A DNA stretch of 64,000 nt from Brassica napus. Its lineage: Eukaryota > Streptophyta > Magnoliopsida > Brassicales > Brassicaceae. The stretch is from positions 39,434,208 to 39,498,207 of the forward strand of contig NC_063452.1 of NCBI RefSeq assembly GCF_020379485.1, in the 5' to 3' direction. Position 1 is the stretch's first letter, and each line of letters opens with the position of its first letter. Shown piece by piece: positions 36,530 to 47,157 of this stretch. The notes under the pieces were generated by a model. That model was not told the origin of the DNA, did no database searches, and was given only the letters and a program-made list of their open reading frames with translations. A program made the translations under genes and the position numbers.

Positions 36530-37660
36530 TCATCCTGACTGACTCGGACTGTGCAAGATCGTTCGCAGGGGGAAGGTGGTGAGGATTATTATGGTATGCG
36601 ACTGAAAGTACGGCCGGAGTTTCCTTGCCGATGTCATAACTGCGAATGCTAGTTTCTCCATCAGGAGATACCGGGTCTCAGCGTCCAGTAACGTTTTGCT
36701 TATGTAGAAGATTGGTTTTTGCTCACCGCATTCCTCTCTAATCAAAACGCCGCTTACCGCTGTTGTGGAGACTGCGATGTACAGGAACAAGGGTTCTCCC
36801 CTCCACTGGTTTTGCGAGGACGGGAGGAGTGGCTAGGTAACGTTTTAGCTGTTGGAAAGCTTTCTCACATTCCTCCGACCATTCGAACTTCTTATTCCCT
36901 TTCGGCGTGTCGTAGAAAGGAAGACACTTATCCGTCGAGTGCGAGATGAAACGGGTCAAGGCCGCGACTCTTCCGGTTAGCCTTTGGACTTCCCGTTTCG
37001 TCCTTGGCGAGACCATCTCTATTAACGCGTTTATCTGCTTAGGATTGGCTTCGATCCCACGACACGTGACTAGGTACCCGGGAAATTCTCCTGATGCCAC
37101 CGCGAATCTACACTTTGCAGGGTTCAGTTTCATGTTGTGGGCATTAAGTTTTGCAAAGCACTCCTCCAAATGGGAGACGTGGTTGTGCTAGTCAAGAGAC
37201 TTTATGAGCATGTCATCGATATATACCTCCATAGTCTTGACGAGCTGTTCGGAGAAAATTTGATTGACAAGTCGCTGGCAAGTGGCGCCCGCATTCTTGA
37301 GACCGAAAGGCATTACTTTGTAGCAATATGTTTCCCGATTGGTGATGAACGCAGTTTTCTCACGATCGTCGGGATTCATCATGATCTGATTGTACTCGGA
37401 GAAGGCATCCATAAATGATAAGAGTTTGTTCCCTGCTGTTGCTTCGACCAGTCGGTCGATGTGCGGTAGTGGGAAGCAATCCTTTGGACAGGCCTTGTTA
37501 AGATCGGTGAAATCGACGCATACTCGCCATTTGCCGTTTTTCTTTTTGACCACGACCGGGTTAGCGAGCCAGTCTGGATACCGAACTTCTGTTATTGATC
37601 CGACCTTCAGGAGTCTTTCGACTTCCTCATTTACCGCGGTGGCATGCTCCGGTCCTAGCT
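36530..37660 (-). pseudogene. Tat-like reverse transcriptase and first RNase H
   Basis: RT motifs: NGKWRVCVDFTDLNKACPKD, FMDAFSEYNQI, VMPFGLKNAGATCQRL and the catalytic MEVYIDDMLIKS at about 37200-37235. A TAG at 37188-37190 and a shift near 36790 interrupt the frame, which then runs into a decayed ordinary RNase H (FLYIAVSTTAVSGVL, where the usual catalytic Asp is replaced; YLLMEKLAFAVMTSARKLRPYF). The link to protease upstream is broken by a frameshift near 37660. Confidence 0.9.
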
Positions 37661-38563
37661 TCCGCCTTTTTGTTTGACGGGTCTGTAGGTCGGATCGATG
37701 TTAAGCTCATGACACATTATGCTGATATCAATCCCTGGCATTTCTTCTGCGGCCCAAGCGAACGGATTGAGGTTCTTTTTGAGACAGGCGATGAGCTCTG
37801 TCTTTAGTGGCTCGCGGAGGTTGGCTCCAATCTCGATGCATCGTTCCGGAGAGGATTCGTCGAGGCAGATCGAAATTACCGGTTCGCAAGTTGGTTCGCG
37901 CTTCCCTTCTAGGGCTTCGGCCCTTTGAGATTGCCAAAAGACTTCCGAGTCTCGTTCTGGGGCGTTCTCATCGAGAGTCAGCTTTCTTTTCTTTTTATGG
38001 GAAGTTTCGATCGCCAAGTTCTTTCTTTTTAACTCGGCGGCGAAACATACTTGCGACATCCTGCGGTCTCCTTGTATAGTTTCGACTCCACGAGGGGTTG
38101 GAAACTTAAGGCACAGATGGAATGTCGAAGGGATCGCTCGCATGGAATTCAGTCGTGGAGTACCGACGATCGCGTTGTACGATGTTGGGCGGTCGATGAC
38201 TAAGAATTCCGTGACTTTGGTGACGCTCCCGGCTTTAACAACCAGGTCGATCGAGCCAAGAGTCATAGTAGCATTTCCCGAGAGTCCGAATATCGGGCTG
38301 GGTCTTTCTGTAACGGCGCACAGATCGATCTCCATTCTTTCGAGGGTGCTTTTGTAGATAATATTGGCCGAGCATCCGGTGTCGACCAACACTCTCGCTA
38401 CGTCGATGTCCTGGATCGTCAGCTCGATGACAAGGAGATCGTTGTGGGGTTTGGCCTGATCGGCCGTTGCCCGGTCCTTGAAAGAAACGACATCGTTAGC
38501 TGCTGGAGCGGACATCCTGTGTCTTTTATCGTTTAGCGATTTTTGAGTTAGAGAATTCGTCAA
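37655..38563 (-). pseudogene. Tat-like aspartic protease and RT linker
   Basis: 302 codons open. RVLVDTGCSANIIY has the catalytic Asp-Thr-Gly at residues 61-63, and NAIVGTPRLNSMRAI is the second half of the retropepsin fold. The C-terminal NPFAWAAEEMPGID and CHELNIDPTYRPVKQK lead into RT before a frameshift. The frame begins only about 15 bases from the primer site region; the gag domain is absent. Confidence 0.9.
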
Positions 38564-38594
38564 ACCCCCCCCCCCCCTCCTTCTAGCGCCAAAC
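38564..38594 (-). other. Primer binding site region and G-run
   Basis: Minus strand beside the 5' LTR reads GTTTGGCGCTAGAAGGAGG followed by a run of about ten G. TGGCGCTAGAAGG, three bases from the LTR end, is the probable PBS; I cannot name the tRNA with confidence. Confidence 0.65.
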
Positions 38595-39686
38595 TGTGGG
38601 AACCAAAATTCACACCGTCGATTATAATCAATAATAATGGAGGAAAACCGAGTGAACCCGTTTTTCCTTGAAGGTCTGAATTCTCTGCGTAATCACTTTA
38701 GAACGATAAAAAGATAGATAATCGATCAGAGGCGTTTTATTGAATAGTATGAATACAAAATTTCTCCGAGAGGAGTAGAGATATGCTAACTATCGGAACA
38801 ACAAGACAAGAGGCGGCCAAGACGTCCTAAGCCTTGCCGTTCTAGTCTAACCACCTAAGCCCTAAATTCTCTAAGCTAGCAGGAGTTCTCTAAGTCTAAA
38901 TTCTCTGCCCCTTTTTCTTCTGCTCCTGCTCTCCTTATATAGTTGCTCTAGGTCGGTGGCCCATCCTTCGCCTTCGGGCCCAAGTCTATCTCTTTCGGGC
39001 ATATTCCATTTTTCGTCGATCTTGATAGTTATCCTCGAATCTTTACATTTATTTTTGGAAACTTAGCATTTATCGTATTTCTGCGAGTTAGGACAAGCCA
39101 TCATAACTTTTATGGGCTCGAATCCCTTCTGAGAGCGTATATAGGCCTCTAGACCAGTCTGGATCCTTGCGAACCGTTCTTAGGCCTTTTGGCGTTTATA
39201 CGATTTCTCAGTTTTGGTCATAAAACTTCGAGAATAACTTTAATCGAAACGAAACGAGAAGTATATGGTCCCGAAGGTCGGATATCACAGCTATACGGAA
39301 GATACAGGAGTCGAAGCAAGTCGGACAGGCCAGGATCAGGTCGAGCTTGCCAGGCGAGCCGACTCGCGTGACGGCCGAACTCGCCGGCGAACACAACCAC
39401 GCGACGGTTCAGCTCGCCGGCGAGCTGACCGGCGCGGTGGCTGAGCTCGCCGGGCGAGTGCAACCACACAGCGGTTCAGCTCGCCGGCGAGCTGACCGGC
39501 GTGATGGTTGAGCTCGCCGGCGAGCTGACCCGCATGACGGTTCAGCTCTCCGGCGAGTTGCTTTTGTGCGGGATTCGCTCGTTCGTTCACTTCCGATCTT
39601 TCTTTCAGTGAATGTTTTGCGAGAAATCCGTGAATAAGAAATAATCATAGCCGTTGATTTCGAAATAACCGTTTTTGACCCCAACA
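38595..39686 (-). repeat. 5' LTR of the Tat-like element
   Basis: Very similar to 30834-31903 with the same ends. It is 22 bases longer, the difference lying mostly in the palindrome array at about 39350-39570, which has a different number and order of GCTCGCCGGCGAGC units. Confidence 0.93.
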
Positions 39687-40879
39687 TCTTCCAGTAAAGG
39701 TCCAAACCAGAATTTGGCATCCCCTTTAAGGACGATCGTAAACTAACATGACCTTAATGTTAACACGAAAGTACCATGGTCTAATCCTTGACATACAACG
39801 TCCTTGGCTATCTGAGTGAACACATCCTTCACGCCAAGCCAAACTATTTGAGAAACCATCGCTCCATCACTTAACGGCTAAACGACAATCTACAATTTGT
39901 CTAAAAACATCGTGTGAGTATTAAGAGAATAATTATCGTATAGCCCACAGTTGGAAATCATATGATAAATTCTTCATAACGAAACTCAGTCCTAACAACC
40001 AAACGGTTAACGGAAAACCTAAACTTGTCGACAATCGAACAAGTTCGATACATTCCAAAATTCACTTTAAACCCGCTATGTTTTACCCATAATACGCGGC
40101 ATGTAAGGAAAAAATTGTAACAAAGCTCCTAGAGCTCTACGAAACATCATAAAAAATGCACGAAATAGTTCTCAGAAGGCCAAAACTTCACAAAGCACTA
40201 TGAAGGAAAACGCTTCTTCCCATGTACAAATTTACGCGACCCCTCGGTCCTAATTCCTCGATCGCAAATCAAACTATTAGCATCCGAACAGAAATAACAG
40301 TTTTGGCTGCGAACATCCGCAGACAAACCAAAAATGTTTCTCCGACGTAGGGTTAGGACTAAACTCTTGCAACACCGCGAAACATCTTCAAGCCCGCAAA
40401 CATTTCAACCCCGAAAACGCGGCATGCAAAAGAAAAACCAACTTTCAGTATCGCGAGACGTCGCAGACGCTTGAAGAATAACGTTTTTCGACAAAAATAC
40501 CTTCCTCGATAAAAACACCTTATTGGAAGACCAAACAGTTATACGCACTAACATCTTCTCAAACACGTATCCTTCGCGAAGAGTCAAAAACGGTAATATC
40601 TGCCGATAAGTTTGTTTCTGAACACAACAAACTCTCAACGTCCTAAACATACTAAGCCATCTCGTAGAGATAGCTCTCGAACACCCGACACAAGGGTAAT
40701 AGCGCTATATAAAAATTCTGACATTTTGGTCAGCACTTTCGAGAGACTAAAAAATTATCCTCAAAGAGTTGCTCGATTCCTACCATACAAGTCACGTAAA
40801 CCGAGAAAATATCGCGGACTTTAAAGCGTGACAGAATCAAGTCGAAAACGATACGGAAAACGTAAGTCGAAGTAGTCAT

Positions 40880-41438
40880 ACTTATCGTTTATATTATCAT
40901 CGGATGAAAAATGTTACTTAATATAGTTTAATTTCATTTTATTCATTTTAACTTTTCTATTATCTAAGAAAATTATGTATATATATATATATATATATAT
41001 AACTATCGCACGTCATTGTAAGAAATTTACGAGTACAAATCAAAGTTAAACATTATACATATAACTTAATCGTTTATATCATTAAAATAAAACATAGGTA
41101 AAATGTATGATTTAATATTTACAATAGTTTATTAATAGTTTACATGCATCAGAAATAAATATATATATATATATATATATAATGTTTTAAAATTAAAAAT
41201 TATGTTTTATAAAGTATATAAATATATATTTTTAAGAATATTTATACATATATAAATATACACAAATTTATTGGTTGTTTAAGATCACTCATATTCCATG
41301 AGTGCAAAATCAGATTTCTGACTCTTTATCTAGAACTGCGAGGTCTTTGTATAGAAAGCTTTGTTTTATTGGTTGTTCTATTCCGGTCTGATTACCCAGA
41401 TCACCTCAAGTTTGAGTACTAGAATAGCCTTTCGTTCT

Positions 41439-41477
<39 letters not shown>

Positions 41478-41654
41478 AATAAATTGCTAAGAAGTAATTA
41501 TTTTAAAGTCTACAATTTTAACATAAATATTAAAAAATATTATAAATACTTTTATATAAGTCAACTATATTTTAGTTTAAAAAGTATAATAAAAACTAAA
41601 ATAAATTATTAATACAGATTCATACCGCGTCGTACCCTAATAAACATATTTTAA
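40880..41654. repeat. AT-rich DNA with (AT)n microsatellites
   Basis: TA runs at about 40977-41000, 41159-41182 and 41441-41474 in very AT-rich sequence. No gene. Confidence 0.75.
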
Positions 41655-41690
41655 ATTTACTAGGTCCGTGTCCGCCCTACGGGTGGATAA
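41655..41690 (-). mobile_element. Helitron-like 3' terminus
   Basis: On the minus strand a hairpin (CCACCCGTAGGGCGG, six pairs with one G-T, loop GTA) is followed after a few bases by GGACCTAG and then T. That is the CTRR end plus hairpin of plant Helitrons inserted at A/T. The element would extend to the right; its TC start was not located. Confidence 0.55.
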
Positions 41691-44600
41691 TGTGGTGATG
41701 TATTTTTCTTTTTAGTTTATATAGATAAGCAATATCATTTGATAAATTTGCCCTAAAGAACTTACAAAGTTTGAACTTGGGAAGTAGGTAGTGATCTTGT
41801 TATCTTTTTATTAATGTTTTTTTTTGATGATTTCCTTTGGCCATAAGCTATATTTACAACGCATCTTTCATGTAAGTTCAATATCTTGACAAAATTTTAG
41901 AGGCAAAGAATTTTGAATATATGAAAAGAGAGTGAAAAAGAAATCATACATATTGATCTGAAGGGTTTGTGGTTTTATTTAGAGAAGCAAAAAAATCATA
42001 AGAACGCATGCCGGCAATATAACTTTAAAAATAACATTGGGTATGAAACTAACATTAAGAAATCTAAAAAACCTTCAAATTAATACTAAACCTAGCGACC
42101 AAGCATTTTTCAAAAAGTTAAAAGTAATACACACGAAGGTATGTTCGCTTGTCGAGTGTAGAAGATCGTACCCATATGGAATACTTCGTAGACATAAAAG
42201 GAAAATTTATGATGGTTCGAGTTAGGCGAGTACTTGATTTCAGACCTCTGGAAACATACTTACTTTTCATATGCTTATTTGAAAAAAATACGTGTAAGCT
42301 TATTCCTTGTCTTTATTCTCTGCATCAGCAATGTAAAAAAATATACGAGGTTTGATGTTAATGAGAGGGCAAGGGAGAAATCTGAGACAAATTACTTGAG
42401 AAATGCCTACTACGTGAAGAGGTTTTAATGTTTATTCTGATATTCTTTCGTAAGGCATCATTACATGTAACTGTGTGTCTAATATATTGTAATGATATAT
42501 TAAAATAAAATAAATTTGAAAATAGCAAAATGAATATATGGAAGCTACATTGTATGTGAACATAAATATTTTGAGCTACTTATGCGTTTTTCTTTCTCGT
42601 GTTGATTGATAAGCAAACGAAATTACAGTATAATCAAGGATATGTTCCACTAAATTAGTTATGATTTTACATATGTTTGAATAAACGTTTCATGTAGACT
42701 ATGATGCTTAGAAGCAGTCATCGTGGTAGCCCAAATAAATAAAAACTTAACTACCTAGGCCAATCCTATAAACTATTAACGTGAGCTTTTGAAGTAGTAA
42801 ACTTTTGAAGTAGTAAACTTTTGAAGTAGTAAACTGTAAACTGTAAATAAGTGATGATTAAAACTTCAGAACGAATATCATCGTTCCTAGAACAAAACAC
42901 TCAACCAAACGGAAAGGTGGAAAGGTAGAGTCATCTAATACCAGTAAAAAAATACATTGGTCTGGATCTATCTTAATTTTTATAATTATTTAAAAGAAAT
43001 GAAATATAAAAGAAAGAATAATGAGTACGCGAATACGACTGTAAACATTGATGTCCTGACTGTGTAAATTAAGTTGTTAGCTTGGTATTACACACTCTTG
43101 TTAATTTATTTTTTATTAGCTTCGCAGATTTTTTGACTCCCAACCAGGTGAGGTACTGAATGATCAATCAATTTTCGTAGCAGCACCAGCTTGGCTTCTG
43201 CATCATGCACGCAACAGAGAGCTAGCACCCTGTATCCAATTAGCCGGTGGAAACTCATTAGTTACATTATGCATATATATATAACCCAATGAGAGGATAA
43301 CATTTAAGTGTATGTCACTCCCAAATTTCCACCTCCAGTGGCAGCCTATATCTACAACAGGGGATACTGACATATTCATGATTGCTAAGAAGTTAATGGA
43401 AGTAGGTCAAACTAACTTCTAGCGAATTAAAACTCATCGTTCACAGTGATGTTCAAAAACATGACATAAGGAATTGATCCCTGCAAATGAGAAAAACGAC
43501 AACTCAAGAATGTTCTGGAAGCTATTGGACACACTGCAAATTATTTAAGATCCAAACCTATTAAACACTTATGGAGCAGACAGAGATTTTAATTCACACA
43601 TGATCGGCACAACTTACATGAATAGGATTTCTATGGAACCGAGATAGAGTCTCTAAACCAAAGTAAGCCAATCATGCACAGAGAGAGTGGGATATATCCC
43701 TCTAAGAACTTGTCACTTACCTAAAATCCAATAAACATGTACAATTCTATATCAGAAATGAGTTTTTGCAACCAAAAAGCTACTCTATGATAAAATTTCA
43801 AGAGGAAAACAAATCTGAAGCATACACGTGACTCTAAAGCACAGTTCTACTCTGGCTAAGAGCCTAAGAAAGATAAATTAAGTCAAACAAAATTGTACTC
43901 ATTCACCTGAAAATTAGCAAGTCTTAGTTCATCAGTCACATAGATTTGGTGAAGAGTAGGTTTGAGAAGAGAAATGTTTACCAGCTAGGAAAGAAGGAGA
44001 CTTTCCCATCACGACTTGCAGACTTAAGAATCATATCGTCTTTTCATTTCACTGATTTGTTCTTCTTTACTACCTTCGACGCGTCGGCTAAGATGTTCCT
44101 CTCCGTACCCTCGCGCATGGAATCTAACTCTGATAAGATAGAGATTACAATTTGGTTAATATACTACACAAGGGAAAGAGCAAGAGGTTAGAGTAAAAGG
44201 TATGATTGGATGCGTCACAGTGAGTACCAATGTCGAAAATCATATTTGAGATGAACCACCGAACATATCTAATTCATTGTCGGAGGAGCTATCGTGCAGC
44301 GGTAGCAGCCACATTTGGTTTCCCTATCGGGGAGTTCTCCTATACGAAGTTCTGAACCATCTTCACAAAACAAACAAAAACTGGCTCGAACTCCGTCACA
44401 TCGAGGAATGGTTTCTCGGAGATTGAACAACTAAACCCATTAGTAAACAGCCGATGATGAAATAGACGCTTGAGGGCAGATTGAGCATTGGTTGCATGTT
44501 GACTCCGGCTGGATCTTCATCCTGACAGTGACGATGAAAAAGATCTAACTTCTCTTGCTCTTCACCAATCATGATCCAATAAAATTTATAGTTCAAAGTA

Positions 44601-45259
44601 GCTTAGACGCACGACTTAAAAATGAAAACAGACTGACAATCGTTTCATATAGTTACGTTGGATAGAAAGGAGAAGCTAAATTATTACGTTTGTTAGGAAG
44701 GCAGTCTCTGCAAAACAAACAAAATAGACCTAGAGAAAAAGACGTAATACCTTTTTCAATTCGATTGCTTGGAAAATTATTCTGATAAAGAAGTTCTGAT
44801 TAATATAGGATCATGCTTGGCCAAAAAAAAGGAGAGATTTATTGAAAATACGTTTCGCAGAGCAAGAAAGAGGAATCGTTTGAGTTATCACACAGAAAAA
44901 TACAGCAATCAAATTGAAATTGTTTTAATGTTTACCTAAATGACATGGCTGATTTGAGAAATGTAATTGGTTGATTTTTCAATGAGGGGCTCTAACCCAA
45001 TAAGGTTTCACCCTTAGCAATGTTTCTTGCCTCCCAGAAATGGACTAACTGAAATCGAAGCTCTAACTTAGCTGGTTCTGGTCGAGACTGTAGAGACGTC
45101 GTTGAAATAGAAGGCGAATGGGCATGGATGTAGCTTCTTCAGAGTAGGTTTTGATTTGGATGGATTAAGGTTTAGTCATAGAAATTTATATAGGAGAAGG
45201 ATCAAGTGGAAGGGGAAAGGAACATTCAAGAATGGTTTTAAGATAATCATTGATTATGA
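41691..45259. other. Intergenic DNA, no gene recognised
   Basis: AT-rich with only short random frames. The best unexplained one is on the minus strand, 43258 to 43106, 50 codons from ATG with an unusually protein-like composition, but I recognise no family and see no flanking exons. A 16 base unit is repeated three times at 42786-42833. Confidence 0.55.
42786..42833. repeat. Tandem repeat, 3 x 16 bp
   Basis: Unit CTTTTGAAGTAGTAAA repeated three times without change, followed by two CTGTAAA units. Confidence 0.95.
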
Positions 45260-45275
45260 AGGTTACACAAAAAAA

Positions 45276-46630
45276 GTCCGTGAAGGATAAGAAAGAGATT
45301 TTTTCTCTCTCTTTATTTCTCTCTCGCCTCTCACCAGAAAAGCTCAAATTGGCCGCAGCTCTCCTCCGGCGACTGCCGTGTCCTTTCGAGGCGGTCGCCG
45401 GTGGTCCCCACTGTGTTTCTTTTTCCTTTTCCGCTTCTCTGTTCATCTCTGTGGTCTTTTCTTTCTCTTTGCGGCTAGGGTTGGGTTTGGTCTGAGGTGT
45501 CTCCGTTTCAGATCTGGCGGTTCCTGGTGCAGATCCGGTCTGTGCGTGGTGGATTTTGGAGGGCTTGAGGACGGTCTCCGCTCCCCTCGTGTTTTATCTG
45601 GTTTGTCGTGGGATCTTTGTTCGGAGACTTTTTCCTTTCTCTGACTAGATCTCATCGAGACGGTGGCGCGTGAGACGTGGGATAAGTTCACTTGGTCTCG
45701 CTGGCGGTGGAGCGTGGTTGTTGGCTTCGCTGTGGTGGGTTTCCTGTGGGCTTGGCGTTTGTGGATCTGTGGATCTCAAGCTTCTCTACTCCTCTTTGTG
45801 TTCTCTGGTGGTCTCTAGAGAAAGCGCGTGGTGAGATCGGGGGTTGGTCGTCGTCCTTCCTTTCCGGTTCTCTCTTGTGGCGACGCGTGGTGGTGACGTC
45901 TCCCTCGTTTGTCGAGATCCTCTCGGCGTGTGTGGTTCTTGGGTCTCCCCGAAGTTGGAGTTGGTTCCATGGTGTGGCGCTCCTTGTCATCGGTTCTCTA
46001 TTCTTTCGTCACCTTTTAGCGGTTGTGTTTCTATGAAAGCGGCTTGGGTCCGTGGAGAGTGGAAAGGTGTTAGCTTTGCTCATGATTTTCTTCTTGCTAG
46101 TTCGATGGTTACAACTCCGGAGGAGGTGTGCCTGACCTGTCTCATTGCTCTATATGGGTGGTGGGTTAAAAGGGTGTATACGGTCCCGGGTCTGAGAGGA
46201 TGGAGGCAGCAATCTCCGGACTCTTATCCCGAACGACGGCATCGCCGGTTGTGGACTCCTTCTCGTGCTTCCGGTGGTGTGATATTGGATGGGCTTGCGG
46301 ATGCGAGACGTTTGATTCTTTGTGTAGGTGTTGATCTGAGGGCTTCTTGGAAGCTGTAGGACCCGGTGCTTCAAGGTATGAGGGCGCCTTTCTCTCCGGC
46401 TCGCGGCAACTGGGAGCTCGATCCGCTCATGTCTCTGCAAAGGTCCGTCACTGCAGCGTTAATGTCGGTCTCTTTCTGGATCCCGTCTTCTTTTCTTAAA
46501 GTTCATCTGCTTTAGGTGCTCTATTTAGTTTCAATTTATGCATCTCTGCTATTCTGTTTCTGTGTTATTCTGTAAAAAAACAAAAACCTTGGTATAATAA
46601 TTTTAACATTTTACCAAAAAGAAAAAAAAG
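45276..46630 (+). mobile_element. Retroposon with target-site duplications (Sadhu-like or LINE-derived)
   Basis: AGGTTACACAAAAAAA at 45260-45275 and AGGTTACACAGAAAAA at 46631-46646 flank a 1.35 kb unit that ends in an A-rich tail (46611-46630) after a TATAATA/TTTACC-rich end. The body is GC-richer than its surroundings (tctctccggcgac, cggtcgcc) and holds several overlapping + frames (45250-45644, 45692-46359), none of which resembles a protein I know. Non-coding Sadhu retroposons of Brassicaceae are the best comparison, but the family is my guess. Confidence 0.6.
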
Positions 46631-46646
46631 AGGTTACACAGAAAAA

Positions 46647-47157
46647 TTTTAGACATTGGAGAAGATGAAGCGGAAGAGTAAGAGGAGAAGATACTCTCGA
46701 AAGCGTGAAAACTAAACAGGTTCTCTACATGAGCTGTTGTGAGCCGATTGATATAATTTTAATAAAGCCCGTACGAAAATCCGCTCGATTTTAATTATGG
46801 TGACGTGTCAAAAACAGACTTTCCTGATTGGATGATTTTTCCATCTCACGTGGACGGCTTATACGAGGCTCTTATTCTCCTTTTAATACTTTTTTGATTT
46901 CCTGATACGTCTAACTAACGCATCTTCTTCTCCAATTAAATAGTATTATCAAACAACATTTTCTTTAATTATTTTGCTCAATCCTCAAGACCACAATAAT
47001 TTTCAACTTTACAACAAAGCTCTGACCTTGTTCTTCCAAAGTGTAATCGAATGCCATATCACAAAATCCCAGGAGATCAGATCTTGCCGTTTCAGAATCA
47101 TCAAAAGACAATCTCTTAAAGCAATATTCTATCAATTAGGACCACCAAAGCTATTAG
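46647..47157 (+). promoter_or_regulatory. Upstream region of the bHLH gene
   Basis: About 0.5 kb between the retroposon and the first ATG. AT-rich, with a possible TATA (CCTTTTAATACTTTTTT, about 46880) and no conserved frame. The open frame across 46974-47213 lacks an ATG start and is not protein-like. Confidence 0.4.

Larger units (their letters stand above)
30834..39686 (-). mobile_element. Tat-lineage Ty3/gypsy element lacking gag
   Basis: LTRs 30834-31903 and 38595-39686 bound a minus-strand pol (protease, RT, RNase H, a second RNase H, integrase) and a plus-strand antisense gene near the 3' LTR. The second RNase H and the antisense ORF are hallmarks of the Tat lineage. Total length is 8.85 kb. 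Flanks CCTT (30830-30833) and TCTT (39687-39690) may be a decayed TSD; copy A keeps the empty site as CGCCTTCCAG. Protease starts just inside the PBS, leaving no room for gag, so the copy is non-autonomous. Confidence 0.9.
28078..40879 (+). mobile_element. Tat-like retrotransposon derivative, repeat copy B (split by a nested element)
   Basis: Begins with the LTR start TGTTGGGGTC. From 28147 it follows copy A to 30833, is interrupted by a complete LTR element, and resumes at 39687 to end at 40879, at the position matching 27498 in copy A. Without the insertion the repeat is about 3.95 kb. It has small differences from copy A, including a 16 base tandem duplication near 28820-28840. No intact genes are present. 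Confidence 0.7.

Noticed and set aside
42037..42428. Three overlapping + frames of 62-68 codons
   Set aside because: AT-rich chance frames with no homology I recognise.
43106..43258. 50-codon minus frame starting MSFHRLIGYRV
   Set aside because: Protein-like composition but no recognised family, splice partners or promoter; not enough to call a gene.
45250..46440. Multiple frames of 80-170 codons
   Set aside because: Inside the TSD-bounded retroposon, overlapping on both strands, no recognisable domain.
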